From positions 124,001 to 188,000 of the forward strand of contig JAJKFJ010021035.1 in the NCBI GenBank assembly GCA_027382625.1: a stretch of DNA of 64,000 bases, in the 5' to 3' direction. Below, piece by piece: positions 41,788 to 53,266 of the stretch. The stretch's first letter is position 1; every line of letters starts with the position of its first letter. This DNA is from Tetmemena sp. SeJ-2015. Its lineage: Eukaryota > Ciliophora > Spirotrichea > Sporadotrichida > Oxytrichidae. A program made the position numbers and the translations under genes. The notes beneath the pieces were generated by a model, which saw nothing but the letters and a program-made list of their open reading frames with translations, searched no databases and was not told the DNA's origin.

Positions 41788-42199
41788 CCTACTTATTGCA
41801 TTTTACCTTAACTAATGTGCTGGCATTTCATTCGCTTATTAAACCCATTTTCCTCCAAAAGAATCATCATGTTATGTGTTATATAGACTCTGCATTTATT
41901 TTTGCCAAATTTATCAATTTTGTAATTGCTGATTTCTGAAAGAAAGATCTTAAGTATACTCTTGACCTTGATTTTAGGATGCTTTAAAAGCAGTTGTGTA
42001 AGGATTTGAGCCTTAGTTAGGATTAAATTACCTATAATATTTGACTGGTGTGATACTTTTGTATCTATTTTATTCAATGTGTGTTTGGTTAGACATATAA
42101 ATATATTTGCTCCTCTAAAATCTTTTCCTGTAAATTGAGTAAAATCTATCCAAATAAGATACAGTTGTGAGAGATGAAGAATTATTTGCGCGTGTGCTA

Positions 42200-43011
42200 A
42201 TTTTGCTCTTTATTTCCCTCTTGTCTGAACATTGACTTTTAATATTGCTCTACCTATCTAAAGATTAAAATGAGCTCCTTGAATATTGTTTAAGCTTACC
42301 TGTTTTTATATTCTCCTTTCGCTATGCGTTGGAAGCATAGTGACGTCTGCATGATTAATGAAAGACACAACAATTTTGTAATGCAGTGTATTCACCTATG
42401 AGGAAATGCATTATTTAAGAGGAAATAGTTACTTAGTTCTTTTTAAAGCCTCTTTGCACAGCCCTGACATCAGTTATATCGCTTAGCTTGAAAGACTTTA
42501 TTTTTCTATCTCGGCAGTTTGAGGTCTTACAAATCATCAAACTGTCAGTTCTTCTATCCCAAATTATAGTCTCAATACGAGCAGCCTCCAAAAATAAATA
42601 TCCCACAATGAACAGAAAAGCTAGAATCAAATACTGAACGAGGAAGCTAAAATAAAATCAGATATGGTAAGGAAAATATTTACTTCCAACTTTCGAAAAG
42701 GAAAAGCTCATCTTAGAGCATATATACGCAAAAGAATCCACCAGAAATAAAGAGTGTCCCCATAATCCAAAATATCCAGGGATATTTTCTGAATCTAATT
42801 TTAGCAGTAGTATTTTCCTTCACGTCCACATCCTCAATAACTCTGTCTAAAGAAATTAATGAACTGAACAAAGAGAAAATTTATTCTGGAAAGCGAATAA
42901 GTTTTTTTATAGTTAGAGGAGAATCTTACGATCTAATTATTTGAGCAATTCAAATTCTTCTTCAGAGGGCCTTCTTCTTATTTATCCATTTCTACGACGT
43001 CTACTTGCCAT
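42200..43011 (-). CDS. Two-TM membrane protein resembling CYBC1/Eros
   Basis: The ATG at 43009-43011 gives a basic N-terminus (MASRRRRNGQIRRRPSEEEF). Two close transmembrane helices follow (YPWIFWIMGTLFISGGFFCVY and LVQYLILAFLFIVGYLFLEA), then a cytosolic domain starting ETIIWDRRTDSLMICKT and continuing KLSDITDVRAVQRG and YKIVVSFINHADVTMLPTHS. The layout matches the CYBC1/Eros family (two TM, then a PH-like domain), whose animal member chaperones the NADPH-oxidase gp91 subunit; the assignment is by pattern only. Introns include 42847-42929 and others near 42660, 42410-42450 and 42260-42300. The stop was not found with confidence; the end given is approximate. An open but unconvincing stretch continues to 41800. 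Confidence 0.5.
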
Positions 43012-43321
43012 GACTATGGCTCCTATTCTACCTGCAAACATTTTGAATATTTTGTATTTTAAATTAATGTATTTATCATTTTCGAGAAAAATTCAAAATA
43101 AGATTTCTAATGAGGAAATTAAATGCCTTTAATAAAATAAATTAGATTTTGTCATTGGGAAAATAAATTCTCAATCCATTTTTGTCCTCTCATCATGTAT
43201 TTTAACAGAGCCCTCATACATACCCATGAACTTTTGAATAAGTAAAATCTAAAGATTAAAATATATAATTAAAATATGCTATTTACAATATATTAATTTC
43301 ATTAAAGTCCGAAATACAATT
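43012..43321. other. Intergenic, AT-rich
   Basis: Spacer between two minus-strand genes. I see nothing of note. Confidence 0.45.
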
Positions 43322-46300
43322 TCAATTTGATTATATCTTATTTTCAATTATAAATACAGAACTTGTTCCTCTTAGTGCAAAAGCCATAAATTCCTTACTG
43401 GAGTCTTCACCTAATCTTTATTTTTACGTAAAAATATCAAATGAGACCAAAGAGCTTTCATTTTGGCTGTAAAGCTGTAAAAATATGAACAATATAACTT
43501 ATCTTACATATTTCTCAGTTAAATCTTCTTTCTCATTATTTATTCCAAAGTTAATGGTAAATTTTCTATTAATTTTTAAACTCTGATCTTGATTTAACTT
43601 CTGATTATTCTCTTCAACCTTAATACTAAGTTGTTAGCTCAAAGCTATAACTTTCTTGACAGAGATATTTTTCAACTTCTCCTTTTGCTTCGCAAGTAAA
43701 CGGCAAATATCCTAAAAAAGATGTTTGAGCTTAAATCTTGCACTTACTTTCTTAGAAATCTTGTAAAGAATGCCATTTATGCAGGTTGAGTAGATGAAGT
43801 CATTATTCACCGAGGAGTAGGTAGCTAGGATATTTTCAGAGAAGAAGTTAAATTTCTTCTGTAGGATGTGATTGCGATGGAAGCAAAGTATCTTCTAGGG
43901 GAAAAATTTTCCCTCAGAGTTGAAAAACAAAGAGTTTATTGACGCATCCCAATACACTTAGTAAAGCCATTTCTATTAAGTCAAGAGTTATTAAACAGAG
44001 GAAAGCTTACCTTTGAGGAGAAATATTCGTAGATAGGGACGCACTGATTTCGTAGGTCCCAAATTTTTAGAAAGCCATCCATCGAGCAAGTCACTAAATA
44101 TGGTTCTGGCTATTAATCTAAATCAAGTTCTGTGCCTCTATTGAATTGGAAAATCCATTTTAAGTCTGTAATTAAAGATAAATAGCATACTAATTTTAAA
44201 TTTATTAGCTTGGAGTGAGTGTTCATAAAAATCTAAGTGCATTTCAAGGTTTTACAATCAAATATGTACACATTAGACATGAAATCTGTGGCAGCAACTT
44301 TATCATAAGTTCCAAACTGCATCATTCTTGCTAAGCAGAACTCTATTTTTTCTTCTTCCTGAACATCCTTTCCAATGATAGCTACTTCTTTCAAGGATAT
44401 CAAAAACAAAGAGTCCTCTTGAGATTCTTTTTGCTATCAATTCTTAATGGTAGATTGTAAACCTTAATTTATCCATCTTCAACTGTGAGGATAGAACATA
44501 GATAGTTATGAAAGTGCTTATTTTAAGCCGAGAGCTCATTAAATACAGTCCTTCTTTCTATAATTTCAAAATCTGTCATGTTAAAACCTTAAATTTTGAT
44601 GGAATAGTTCTGCTTGAATTTGCTCCCTGCTATCTCATTATGACGAGACAATTTAATTAACTGTCCTCTGTACCTATTGTCCTCAGTCTTATTAACAAGA
44701 AATTATTCTCTCCCTTTTCACTTGAGATTCTTGCATCTTTATACAAGCTTATCCATTTACAAAATACAACTTCTATGTTTGGGATTTCAAAGTTGAATAT
44801 GCTTATCCCTCTATCTAAATCTCTATTAATACTCATCTTAAGCGCAAATGCTAGAGTTTATTCCTTTTAATAATTTCCTGCTACTCCTATATCTGTCGTA
44901 AAACTCATTTGATTTTAATCTTAAGACCACGATATTTGGTTTGATTTATCACTTTTAGCTTGATGATATTTTTCTTCTCGAGAAATGATTTAGAACTCTA
45001 TTTTAGCATTAACTAAGTTTTGCATGAAAGAAGATAAAAATGTCTCCCCATTCTGAGACTTTTTAATATAATCCTGGTTTCTAACATAAATCAGTTGGTC
45101 ATCAAGAAGCTACTCCAATTTCTCCTATGCTTTAAAATTTAATGTGAATAGTCACTCATTAATTATTTAAGTAAAAGCTTTAATAGGAGAGTCTTGACCT
45201 TCCTTTTATTCGTCATCTATTTCTTCTAACTGCTCCTCTTTTTAAGCATTCTTCTTCAACAAAGCTGATTTATTTCTCTTATCTCGTATTTGAGGACTTA
45301 CACTTCTTTCATCCTCTTCACTAGAGTTGTCTTCTTAAAATTCAATATAAAAAAGAATATATCTGCTTGAAGGGTTCGAGTTTAGCTTTGAGCTGCTTAT
45401 TGTATAAGTTTAGAGTTAATATGTCCATAATACTTGTTTACATTAAGTGTATTGTATAATTATGATAATTAGAGGCAATTAAAAGGAGAATGATGTGTGT
45501 TATAACGCTAAGAGACTCTCCTAATTTCTAATAAGAATCAAAGGTGAAAATACTTTCACCCCTGAAATTTTCAGATTATAAGGGTTTTGGAGCTTTTGGC
45601 TTATGGTTCATGTGAAAAATATGTTTGCACTACTGATTTTTGCATATTTGAGAATGAATTGGCACGTAGTCTTCACATTTAGGGCAAATCTTTGAACCTC
45701 TTTTTCCTTTCTTGAGTTTACTTTAAAAATAAATACAATAAGTTATTGTTATGCTCCATATTCCTTTTTAGATATTTTTCTGGCCTTGACTTTTGTCTCA
45801 AGTTTATCTGAGACTCTGATAGTCTTTTCAACTGCAGATCCTTTTTCATGATTTCTTTTTCCTAGAATTGAATCCTTTAAATTCGACTAGCGATAAGTGC
45901 CTCTAGATTATGATCTCGATGAAATTTACTTGCTGTCATTAGAACCTACTTAATCTTTAAATTTATAGATTATTTAAGGTCTCTAGCTTTATTTGCCGGA
46001 AAATGATTATCACCCTTCTTAAAGCTTTACTTTGATATCCTTTTCTCGTCTCTAATTTTACCGAAATTAAGAGAAGTTTATGTAAGACTAGAATTTCTTT
46101 TGAGGACTTTCTTACTAATGCATTATTTCTCCTCATCTTGATTGTTAGGAGATCTCTCTCGCACACCTTGCCTATTAACTTTCGACCTGTCTGACCTCTT
46201 ACTTTTGATAATGGAATTCTAGCTGAGTTGAAGAGTTTTACCTTTATACTTTTTTGAATTAGTTACGACTATCTTTTCTTTCTCAATACTCTCACTTTAA

Positions 46301-46684
46301 GGAGTTTTTGATGGTCGGCCTCTCTTTGGTTTAACAAATTCACTTTCTGAATTTTTCTACTCTGGCCTTGAATCTTCCAATATTCTAAATAAATGAGTTA
46401 AATTAAATCTTTGGACTGAACTTTAGACCTCGGGGTTCGTTTCCCATCAAATTTCTATTTCACCTAATCATCAGATTCCTTTTAGTGCTTCTATTATCCT
46501 TTTAAGAGTGCTATTTATTCAGTGAAATACTAGAATTCTCTTTCTTGTTTAAGTTTGCTTAAAGAGATTTTGGAGGCTTGACTTTGGATGGAGTAGCCTT
46601 TCTTGAATTTGCTTTTGAAGTTTTATCTAAAGTCTTGCTGCGATTCTTTGTTATATCTGTCAATTGAGTTTGTCTGGTCTTCAT
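43322..46684 (-). CDS. AT-hook / zinc-ribbon / WD40 protein, possibly TFIIIC (GTF3C2)-like
   Basis: The start ATG is 46682-46684 (MKTRQTQLTDITKN). The N-terminal part is basic and S/K-rich, with an AT-hook (KPKRGRPSKTP, about 46320). A short zinc ribbon follows (CPKCEDYVPIHSQICKNQQC, about 45630-45690), then an acidic block (EDNSSEEDERS, about 45310). The C-terminal half contains WD40-like blades, the clearest being YLVTCSMDGFLKIWDLRNQC (about 44060-44110). AT-hook plus WD40 is known from TFIIIC subunits and related plant proteins, so a chromatin or Pol III role is plausible but not shown. No in-frame TGA separates the zinc ribbon from the WD part, yet there could be two genes; another ATG lies at 45428. 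An IES is at 45721-45780. The stop is TGA 43322-43324. Confidence 0.55.
45721..45780 (-). other. IES, pointer TAAA (minus strand)
   Basis: Plus-strand TTTA lies at 45717-45720 and 45777-45780. Deletion joins KVKARKIS to KLKKGKRGSKICPKC in frame, just before the zinc ribbon. Confidence 0.7.
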
Positions 46685-46754
46685 TTTTATAATTTATAAT
46701 CGAATTCAATCAAATAATTCTATAGAATATGTGGGCATGTGTTACTTTATATTG

Positions 46755-49700
46755 GATAGAGCAAAGTTTGCAATCTAACGCAGGACAGCCTTAAATGTAC
46801 GAGCCTCTCAACCCTGAGCAAAGAAGAAGGGAAGAAAACTAACCCTGCGGTCTCAAGAATATTGGAAACAGTAAGTAAACGCTATAAATAGAGAAAATAA
46901 AGAGAGTAGATACGGCTACAAGAATAGAAATGGAAAAAGTTGGTTGAGATGCTATTCATCATAAATCTATCGATCATTAATTAATCATTTTGTTTTAGCT
47001 TGCTACTTCAACTCACTCCTCCAAATCTAAACCAATTATTAAATAAGTGAATCTATTTTGAGTGTTAAGATAGTTTATTACACGTTACCAGGATTTGTGG
47101 AGACAATTATGAAGTATCATAATAAAAAAAGATTGAGCGCCAACAAGCAAGGAGGCAGTTAAGAGGAAAATAAATTGTTATTAAATATTTTATTGTTTTC
47201 ATAATGGAAAAGAGAATTAAAGCCAGCAGAGACTTGATAAAAGAGCTGAAGAAATTGTTTGCATTCTTGGCCAGATCTGATAAGAAATACGCAGATCCTA
47301 CTGGAGTTCTCAAGTCTGTTAAAGTTAAGGAATTCTTTATTTTAAGTTGTTTAATAAGGTGAGAGTTCAATGCAACGTTTTTAGCTAGAATATAAGAAGG
47401 ACTCATATCTGACTAACTATAGGTAAGAATAAATCCCAAGGGATAAATTTATCATTACAAAACATTGGCTTTATTAAATATAAGTCCATGCTTTTTATAG
47501 TCATTTTAGAAAATGAAGTTACCATTTTTAAACGTAGAATTAGGTTAGCTTTCAAGAAATTTAAGCCTTGTTCCTTTAGATTTAATACTCTCGTTTTATC
47601 ATAATCTTGCTATAAAAATTAGATGAAGAAACTTAAATTTCAATGCTATTATGTTGTAAATTCTATGATAATTGCAAAACTTAAGTAGATTCAGAATTAA
47701 GAAGAGAGCAAATAAGTGCTTGAAGCTGATCTACAAGGAAGTATCGCAGATTCTCATCCCAATTAGGACGTAGAAATGCTTGAGCAGAAATTAAATGAAA
47801 AAATAAGTTAGTAAGTTCAAAGAAGGAGACCTTTGCTGAGGTTATGATGAGTTATTATTCAATTAACATTTCAAGCTTGGGAAAATTTATACCATGATCA
47901 AATTGAAGACTATAAGACTTCAGAGTAATCAAAATTTTGGCTGAAAAGACGGACTGGATTATTAAGCTTCCCGAGGTCTTCTACATTTAGTTAAATAGAC
48001 TGAAATTCGAAAATGGAGAAGCTAGCAAAGTTCTGGATCCTCTACTCATTGAGAAAACTATCTACATTGACCGCTTTCTTCATATCAATTTACGAACTTA
48101 TATTTTATAATAGTACATCCTAATTTTTTATTGAATAGAGTGTAGAGTGAAAAGATTAGGCAACAAGTGTTAACCCTTAGAGATAAGATTAAGCTATTAG
48201 AAAGAAGTCTTGATGAGTATAGAAAGTTTAGCGGCAGCGAATATAACATTTCTAAGATCTTAGGACTTGCAGCCACTTTCTTTTAAAATCAAGGCACCTA
48301 GAATGAATCTATAGGTATTGATGTTGAAGCATTCAGTCCTTTGAATCAAGCATAGCCAGTTAATAACTCAGGTCAGTTGGTATAGATGTTGAATAAGTTT
48401 GCTTAAGAAACTGATGCCTAGATCAAAAGTTATGAGTAAAGTTAATTTATTAAAAGTATGGAGCACTAAATCAAAACTTTTGAGGATTAGGTTAAGATAT
48501 CGCATTAGGGCATGAACAGAACTCCTTATCACCTTCATTCAATCTGTATTCACGATGGAGGAGCCCTTAGTGGTCATTACTATGCTTTGATCTATGACAG
48601 ATTCTATCATAATAATTACTGACATTTGAATAAATGAATAGTTAATTGCATAATTAACCTGGAGAAAGTTCAACGATATCAGAGTGACCGACTAAACTGA
48701 GGAAGATGTATTCAAGGAAGCAAATGGAGGCTTTGGTCACATGACTGCATATTGGTTGGTCTATGTAAATGATCGCCAGGCTTCACAAATATCCCAACTG
48801 ATATCTACAAATACTCAGCCTCTCATTCTTATATATATATAAAGTTGTAATATAGATAATGAAATATTCACTTCAGCCAAACCCAAACCATCCCTATAAC
48901 AGCTTAATTTCTGGGGAAGTGAACATGCTAGTGAGTGAAGATAATAAGAAATTGGAGGAGGAAATTCAAGAGTACAAAGCAACAGCTGTGGTCAAATAAA
49001 TTCAGAAGGCATACGATTCTCATTATCAAGAACTCATTTAATTCAGAGAAAACAATGAGGTTCAAGAAAAACTTTAACCTCAGGCCAAAATGGCCAACGC
49101 ACCCCAAGTCACTCCAGTGAAAATTAAGTTTCATTTATGGCTTTAGTGTAACTTGCGAACATTTGTACATACTTAGAATCCAAAAAAGAAGAAGCTATCT
49201 GGAAGAAGAAACTTCTAGAGATATGCTACAGAGAGATCGATCCTAGCAATTCACTTTGGGCAATTTATTTATTGCCATCTATTTAGTCATTAAGAATGCT
49301 TTAATGTGAATGGAGAAGGACCACCCATTGATTAAGAAGATAATGCAGATGATAGTTAATCAAAGTTCCAAATACCCTAAGGATGACCTATATCTCACAC
49401 AAGGAGAACAGCTTAAATACACGAAGTACACTGAAGAATTCACTGTATGGAAGATAAGAATGCAGTTTTCACTCATGATTATCAAGAGAACTAACGATTA
49501 GAAATACTAGGATGTTCAGTATTTGATTAAAAAATAATTAAAATAATTGATTCTATAAATGATAAGAGAGAAATATATGAACAGTGGAAATAGATTCGAG
49601 ACTTTTGAATTCAGTAAAATATTAAAGGATGCCTGCCGTATTAACTGCTTCAATATTAGCAGATAGATCATCATTTAGATAATTCAAGGTACACTTACGG

Positions 49701-51267
49701 TAGAATCTCTGACCAATCTTTTGCTTGGAGCTTATTGGGGATTCAAATGCATCGACTCAAACGATATTCATCGCCCTCAATTCTTGGTGTATCTATCTCT
49801 TATCAAGAATATATAAGCGTTTTTAATTCTATAACATGAATAAGTTTAGCAACCAAATCAGATAAATTGGCGGCATGGAAGTACTTGAATACTTTGGATA
49901 GTAGATCTAACTTGGCATGCCTCTGTCACGTGAAATGCTACCACCAGGCTTTGACTAATGTTATTTATTTAAAACAATTCTAGCTTTATAACGTTCTTAC
50001 TTCTTTTTTAATATACCATTAACAATTTAATCATTCGAATTTTTTTAACATATCTTATTTAGTGAAATTATAAACTAAAATGAACTGATTTAAAATATAA
50101 ATTGAAAACAACCTAATATTATAACTTGTATTAATTTTTTAAGTGTTACTTGCACATCTCCACTATTTCAAAGCAAACACATATAGGCTCATCTCAATTG
50201 CTTCAATATTTATCAATTTTCTTAGTTTCGGAATCTCTCTCAAGAGGAGCGAAAAAGATTTTCAATTTTTTTCAAATTTAACTCAAATTACTTTTAATCC
50301 TAATATCAAACATTTAATAGCGTATTTCAATGCAAATTTATAGCTTTAGTACAACAAGTCTTCAAATTCACTCAAAAGAGCACTACAGTTTCAAGCTCCT
50401 TTTGAGAAGGGAGATTTGCCCGTGCACTAAATAACGAAGAAGATAATGAAGAAGACAAGAAAGAAAGATGCTCTAAGTTGTTTGCTTTGAAATATGTGGA
50501 GATGGCAAAATAACGACATTAAAAAATTAATATAAGTTCATAAATATAGGTTGTTTTAATTTATCACTTTAAATCTGAGTTCTCCTAGTTCGAGCTTGTA
50601 CTCGCCTTCTGCTGCTAGAGTAAGATAGTGTATTTCTAGAAAATACCTTCGATTCTGCATTAAATTCTTAGGTATAATACACCATTTCCCTATTTTTATT
50701 TAACTCATTCCTAAAAATAAAAAAATAATTCCTTAATTTGAGTGAAATTATAAACTAAAATGCTTGAATTGTAAAATTATTTGACAAACTTCTAATATTT
50801 AATTGATTAACTTGATATTTTTTGACCCCGAATTCCAACTCTCTTAAGACTTATAAGAAATCTACAAAGAGGGTCACAGTCAAGAGAGGTTCGAAAATTG
50901 GGTTCCAATCTTCGATGATTTTGAAACCTAAATGCAATACCTTAAAACAAATAGTTAAATGCTTTTAATTTTTTTTATGAGAAGTTAGATAAAGTGATCT
51001 AATTGAAATAAAAATAAAATTACTCTTAAATTAAGATTAATGATAATATTTATTAGTTTTAATACAACGACGTACTTCCTAAATTCAAATCTCAAAATGC
51101 AGCAGTCATTAATTAAAATAATATAGTTTTAGAAAGTAAATTATAAAGTCATCGCTGTGCACTTTGAATTAGTCAAGAACAAAAAGATCCAAAACGAAGA
51201 GGAAATTATTAATCATGAGAAGAAGTTTGATCTTGACATTCAGCATTTCTTGTAAAGTTAATCATGA
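46755..51267 (+). CDS. Ubiquitin-specific protease (USP25/28-like), forward block of a scrambled gene: MDSs 2,4,6,8,10,12
   Basis: A cysteine deubiquitinase of the USP25/28 group. This block has the Cys box (CGLKNIGNTCYFNSLLQ, split by an intron ending about 47000), ARSDKKYADPTGVLKS, LPEVFYIQLNRLKFENG, YIDRFL, a coiled stretch (VQSEKIRQQVLTLRDKIK), and the His box (YHLHSICIHDGGALSGHYYA, about 48520-48590). EANGGFGHMTAYWLVYVND and the C-terminal region follow. MDS coordinates: 2 46755-47317; 4 47677-47788; 6 47823-47850; 8 47873-47925; 10 47931-48604; 12 48660-51267 (stop TGA 51265-51267). An ordinary IES in MDS 10 (pointer AAT, about 48090-48133) and a large one at 49956-50826 are included. 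The missing pieces are supplied from the inverted block at 51391-52560. Confidence 0.92.
49956..50826 (+). other. Large IES (871 bp) in the USP gene, pointer TTTGAC
   Basis: TTTGAC at 49950-49955 and 50821-50826. Excision joins SREMLPPGFD to PEFQLSQDLQEIYKEG. It contains a 22-bp perfect direct repeat. An open stretch at 50343-50510 (LKRALQFQAPFEKGDLPVHQ) looks coding and could be a foreign MDS. Confidence 0.75.
50061..50082 (+). repeat. Direct repeat copy 1 (22 bp), partner at 50741-50762
   Basis: AGTGAAATTATAAACTAAAA followed by TG is identical at 50061-50082 and 50741-50762, with weaker similarity extending about 50 bp to the right. Both copies are inside the 871-bp IES. Confidence 0.85.
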
Positions 51268-51390
51268 TAATTGTTATCTAATCCATAAAATTTTGAACTA
51301 AAAATATACTCTTACTCTCAAAATGAGGTTATAAAATGTTTTTCTGCATTAAATTAATCTGTGCAATTGGAAATTCAAACTATTGATGAA

Positions 51391-52560
51391 GAACTTTCTC
51401 CACTTGTTGTTGAATCTGTCATATGTTAGCTATTAACCTTTAGCAACATCAGGAAACTTTTTGAGAGATTCATTCTATTGCAAAATTTTAAATGCTTTTC
51501 GGCCCTGGTAGTTTCCCCCTCTGAAGTTTAAAGACCAAGCTTCGTATAGGTCCTTTGTCCCAATAACATTCATCATTAAATGAAATTCAAGGTCTCCTTA
51601 ACTTCCTGGATTTGCTGCTGCCCATTTTTATCCAGATAGCTTATCTAGGAGCTCAACTGGCCGAAGAATGAATCACTTATCATTCCTCCTTCTTCTTCAA
51701 TGATTTTTTTAGATGGAGACTTTTAGCTCATTTACCTCACCAAGGTATCATGGGGCTCTGTTGGCTGAAAGAGATCTGTCATTTCCACATCTTAGTTCTT
51801 ATCTCTCTGCTCAAGAAAAACTTATTGTCACTTTTTTATAGAAACATATTTCTTAAGTTTATTATATTCTAAGTTGAACTCTCCGATATCTTTTTAATCA
51901 CCTATCTCGACAGGATTACCGTAATCATCAACAAGAGACTTGAGTAGTAATGCAATTCTAAATTTTAAAGGCTCAATTCTTCTGTCTCCTGATACTTCTT
52001 AAATTCATCACAGATAAAAGTCAAATTTGCTCTATCGCCCTTGCTATTTCTGCATCTTCATTTGAAACGATATTCTAAAAGGAAAATGTTAAAAAGTCTT
52101 GAGGTAATGAAAATATGGAAAGTATCTTCACATCTATAATGGGAATTCATGCTTACCAATCCAGCGCCTGACTCTTGCTTAGACTACATTTGAATGCTCT
52201 CTGCTATCGCCTTTCTGTAGCTGTCATCCTCGCCACCCCTACATAAATCTTAGACTCAAATTATCCTTCCAAAATATATATCCTTATTTTATGATCTATC
52301 ATTTATACTGCTTAATTCACTTACCCTCCACCTTGTGGCTTTAATTCATTTAAGAAAATAAGGTAAAATATAAATGGCTAATTTAGGTGGTACTCGATGG
52401 CCTCTTCCTCATTCCATTTCATAGCGACAAGTGCTTTGCGGGCATCTGCCTCAGAAATGTTTAGCATATCTGACATATACCTCACTCTCCTCTTCTATTC
52501 TTGCTCCGACAAGTCTATATCAAATTTAGCTTAACCCTCTTATAATAGATGGAATCTTCA
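51391..52560 (-). CDS. USP25/28-like protease, inverted block: MDSs 11,9,7,5,3,1 (UBA and UIM domains)
   Basis: On the minus strand this block holds the protein's N-terminus: UBA-like helix (ISEADARKALVAMKWNEEEA, about 52400-52460), a first UIM (DDSYRKAIAESIQMQ, about 52190-52230) and a second UIM (NEDAEIARAIEQ) that ends at pointer 1/2. The other segments are MDS 3 51852-51944 (DDYGNPVEIGDQKDIGEF), MDS 5 51589-51815 (DKNQDVEMTDLFQPTEP, SFFGQLSSQI), MDS 7 51535-51576, MDS 9 51481-51527 and MDS 11 51391-51420 (DRFNNKWRKF). MDS 1 runs from about 52560, or from an internal ATG at 52474-52476, to 52026, with an intron 52075-52156. UBA-UIM-UIM-catalytic domain is the USP25/28 architecture. The exact start codon is not settled. 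Confidence 0.88.
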
Positions 52561-53266
52561 ACTCCTTGCAGGTTCTTCTCAGCATTATTTTTAAAGAATT
52601 AAGACTTAAGAAATTTATTGCGATCAAGTGTTGTAATGAGGGAGTAGAGAGAGAGTTTACTTACTCGACATTTTTGTTTAAATTGGTAAAGATATTAAAT
52701 TCTACTGAACTTTATTTTAAATTATTCCACACCGTCTCAATAAAAGTACCATTATTTGTAGAAATTTTAAAAGTATAAAAATGAAAATCTTATTTAAGTA
52801 ATATAATACTAGCCCTGCTTTGATTAATTATATAAAAGAGAAAGAGCAGAGATTAAATTAGTTCCAAAGGGATAATTTGATATTCTAAGATTATATTTAT
52901 AATTTGTTTTAAAATTTAAAGATTATTTATTCATACACATTAAGAGTAAATTATTCCACTAGTTTTAAAAATTACAGACTTTTTCTTTAAACTATTTTGA
53001 CTGTATTTTCAGATATAAATCGTTCTTTTATTTAATATAGTTGTTTGCAATACTTTCCTAACTCTCGATATGATTCTAATTAATAATAATATTTTACTTG
53101 ACTCAGCATACTAGTTTCCTTAATTTTAAACATGAAATAACAATAAAAGAACAAAAATTTTATAAGCAGACCCTAGCCATAATCAAGTCCACAAAAAGGC
53201 AAATCTTCAAATTCAAAGAAAAATAGAAAGCAATAATAAGAAGAAGTAAGATATCAAGCTTTGAAA
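52561..53266. other. Intergenic, AT-rich
   Basis: Between the USP inverted block and the ABC transporter. A plus-strand open stretch at 52566-52778 has no coding signature. Nothing else is seen. Confidence 0.45.

Noticed and set aside
41808..42077. Minus-strand open stretch of about 89 codons
   Set aside because: It starts with no linked motif, follows the presumed end of the CYBC1-like gene and runs into the RRM start. With only TGA as a stop, such lengths occur by chance in AT-rich DNA.
47107..47406. Minus-strand open stretch of about 99 codons
   Set aside because: It is antisense to USP MDS 2 (KASRDLIKELKKLFAFLARS), which fits the protease family.
51391..52560. Separate minus-strand UBA/UIM gene
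   Set aside because: Its pieces end at repeats that match the plus-strand USP block and fill exactly the parts missing there.
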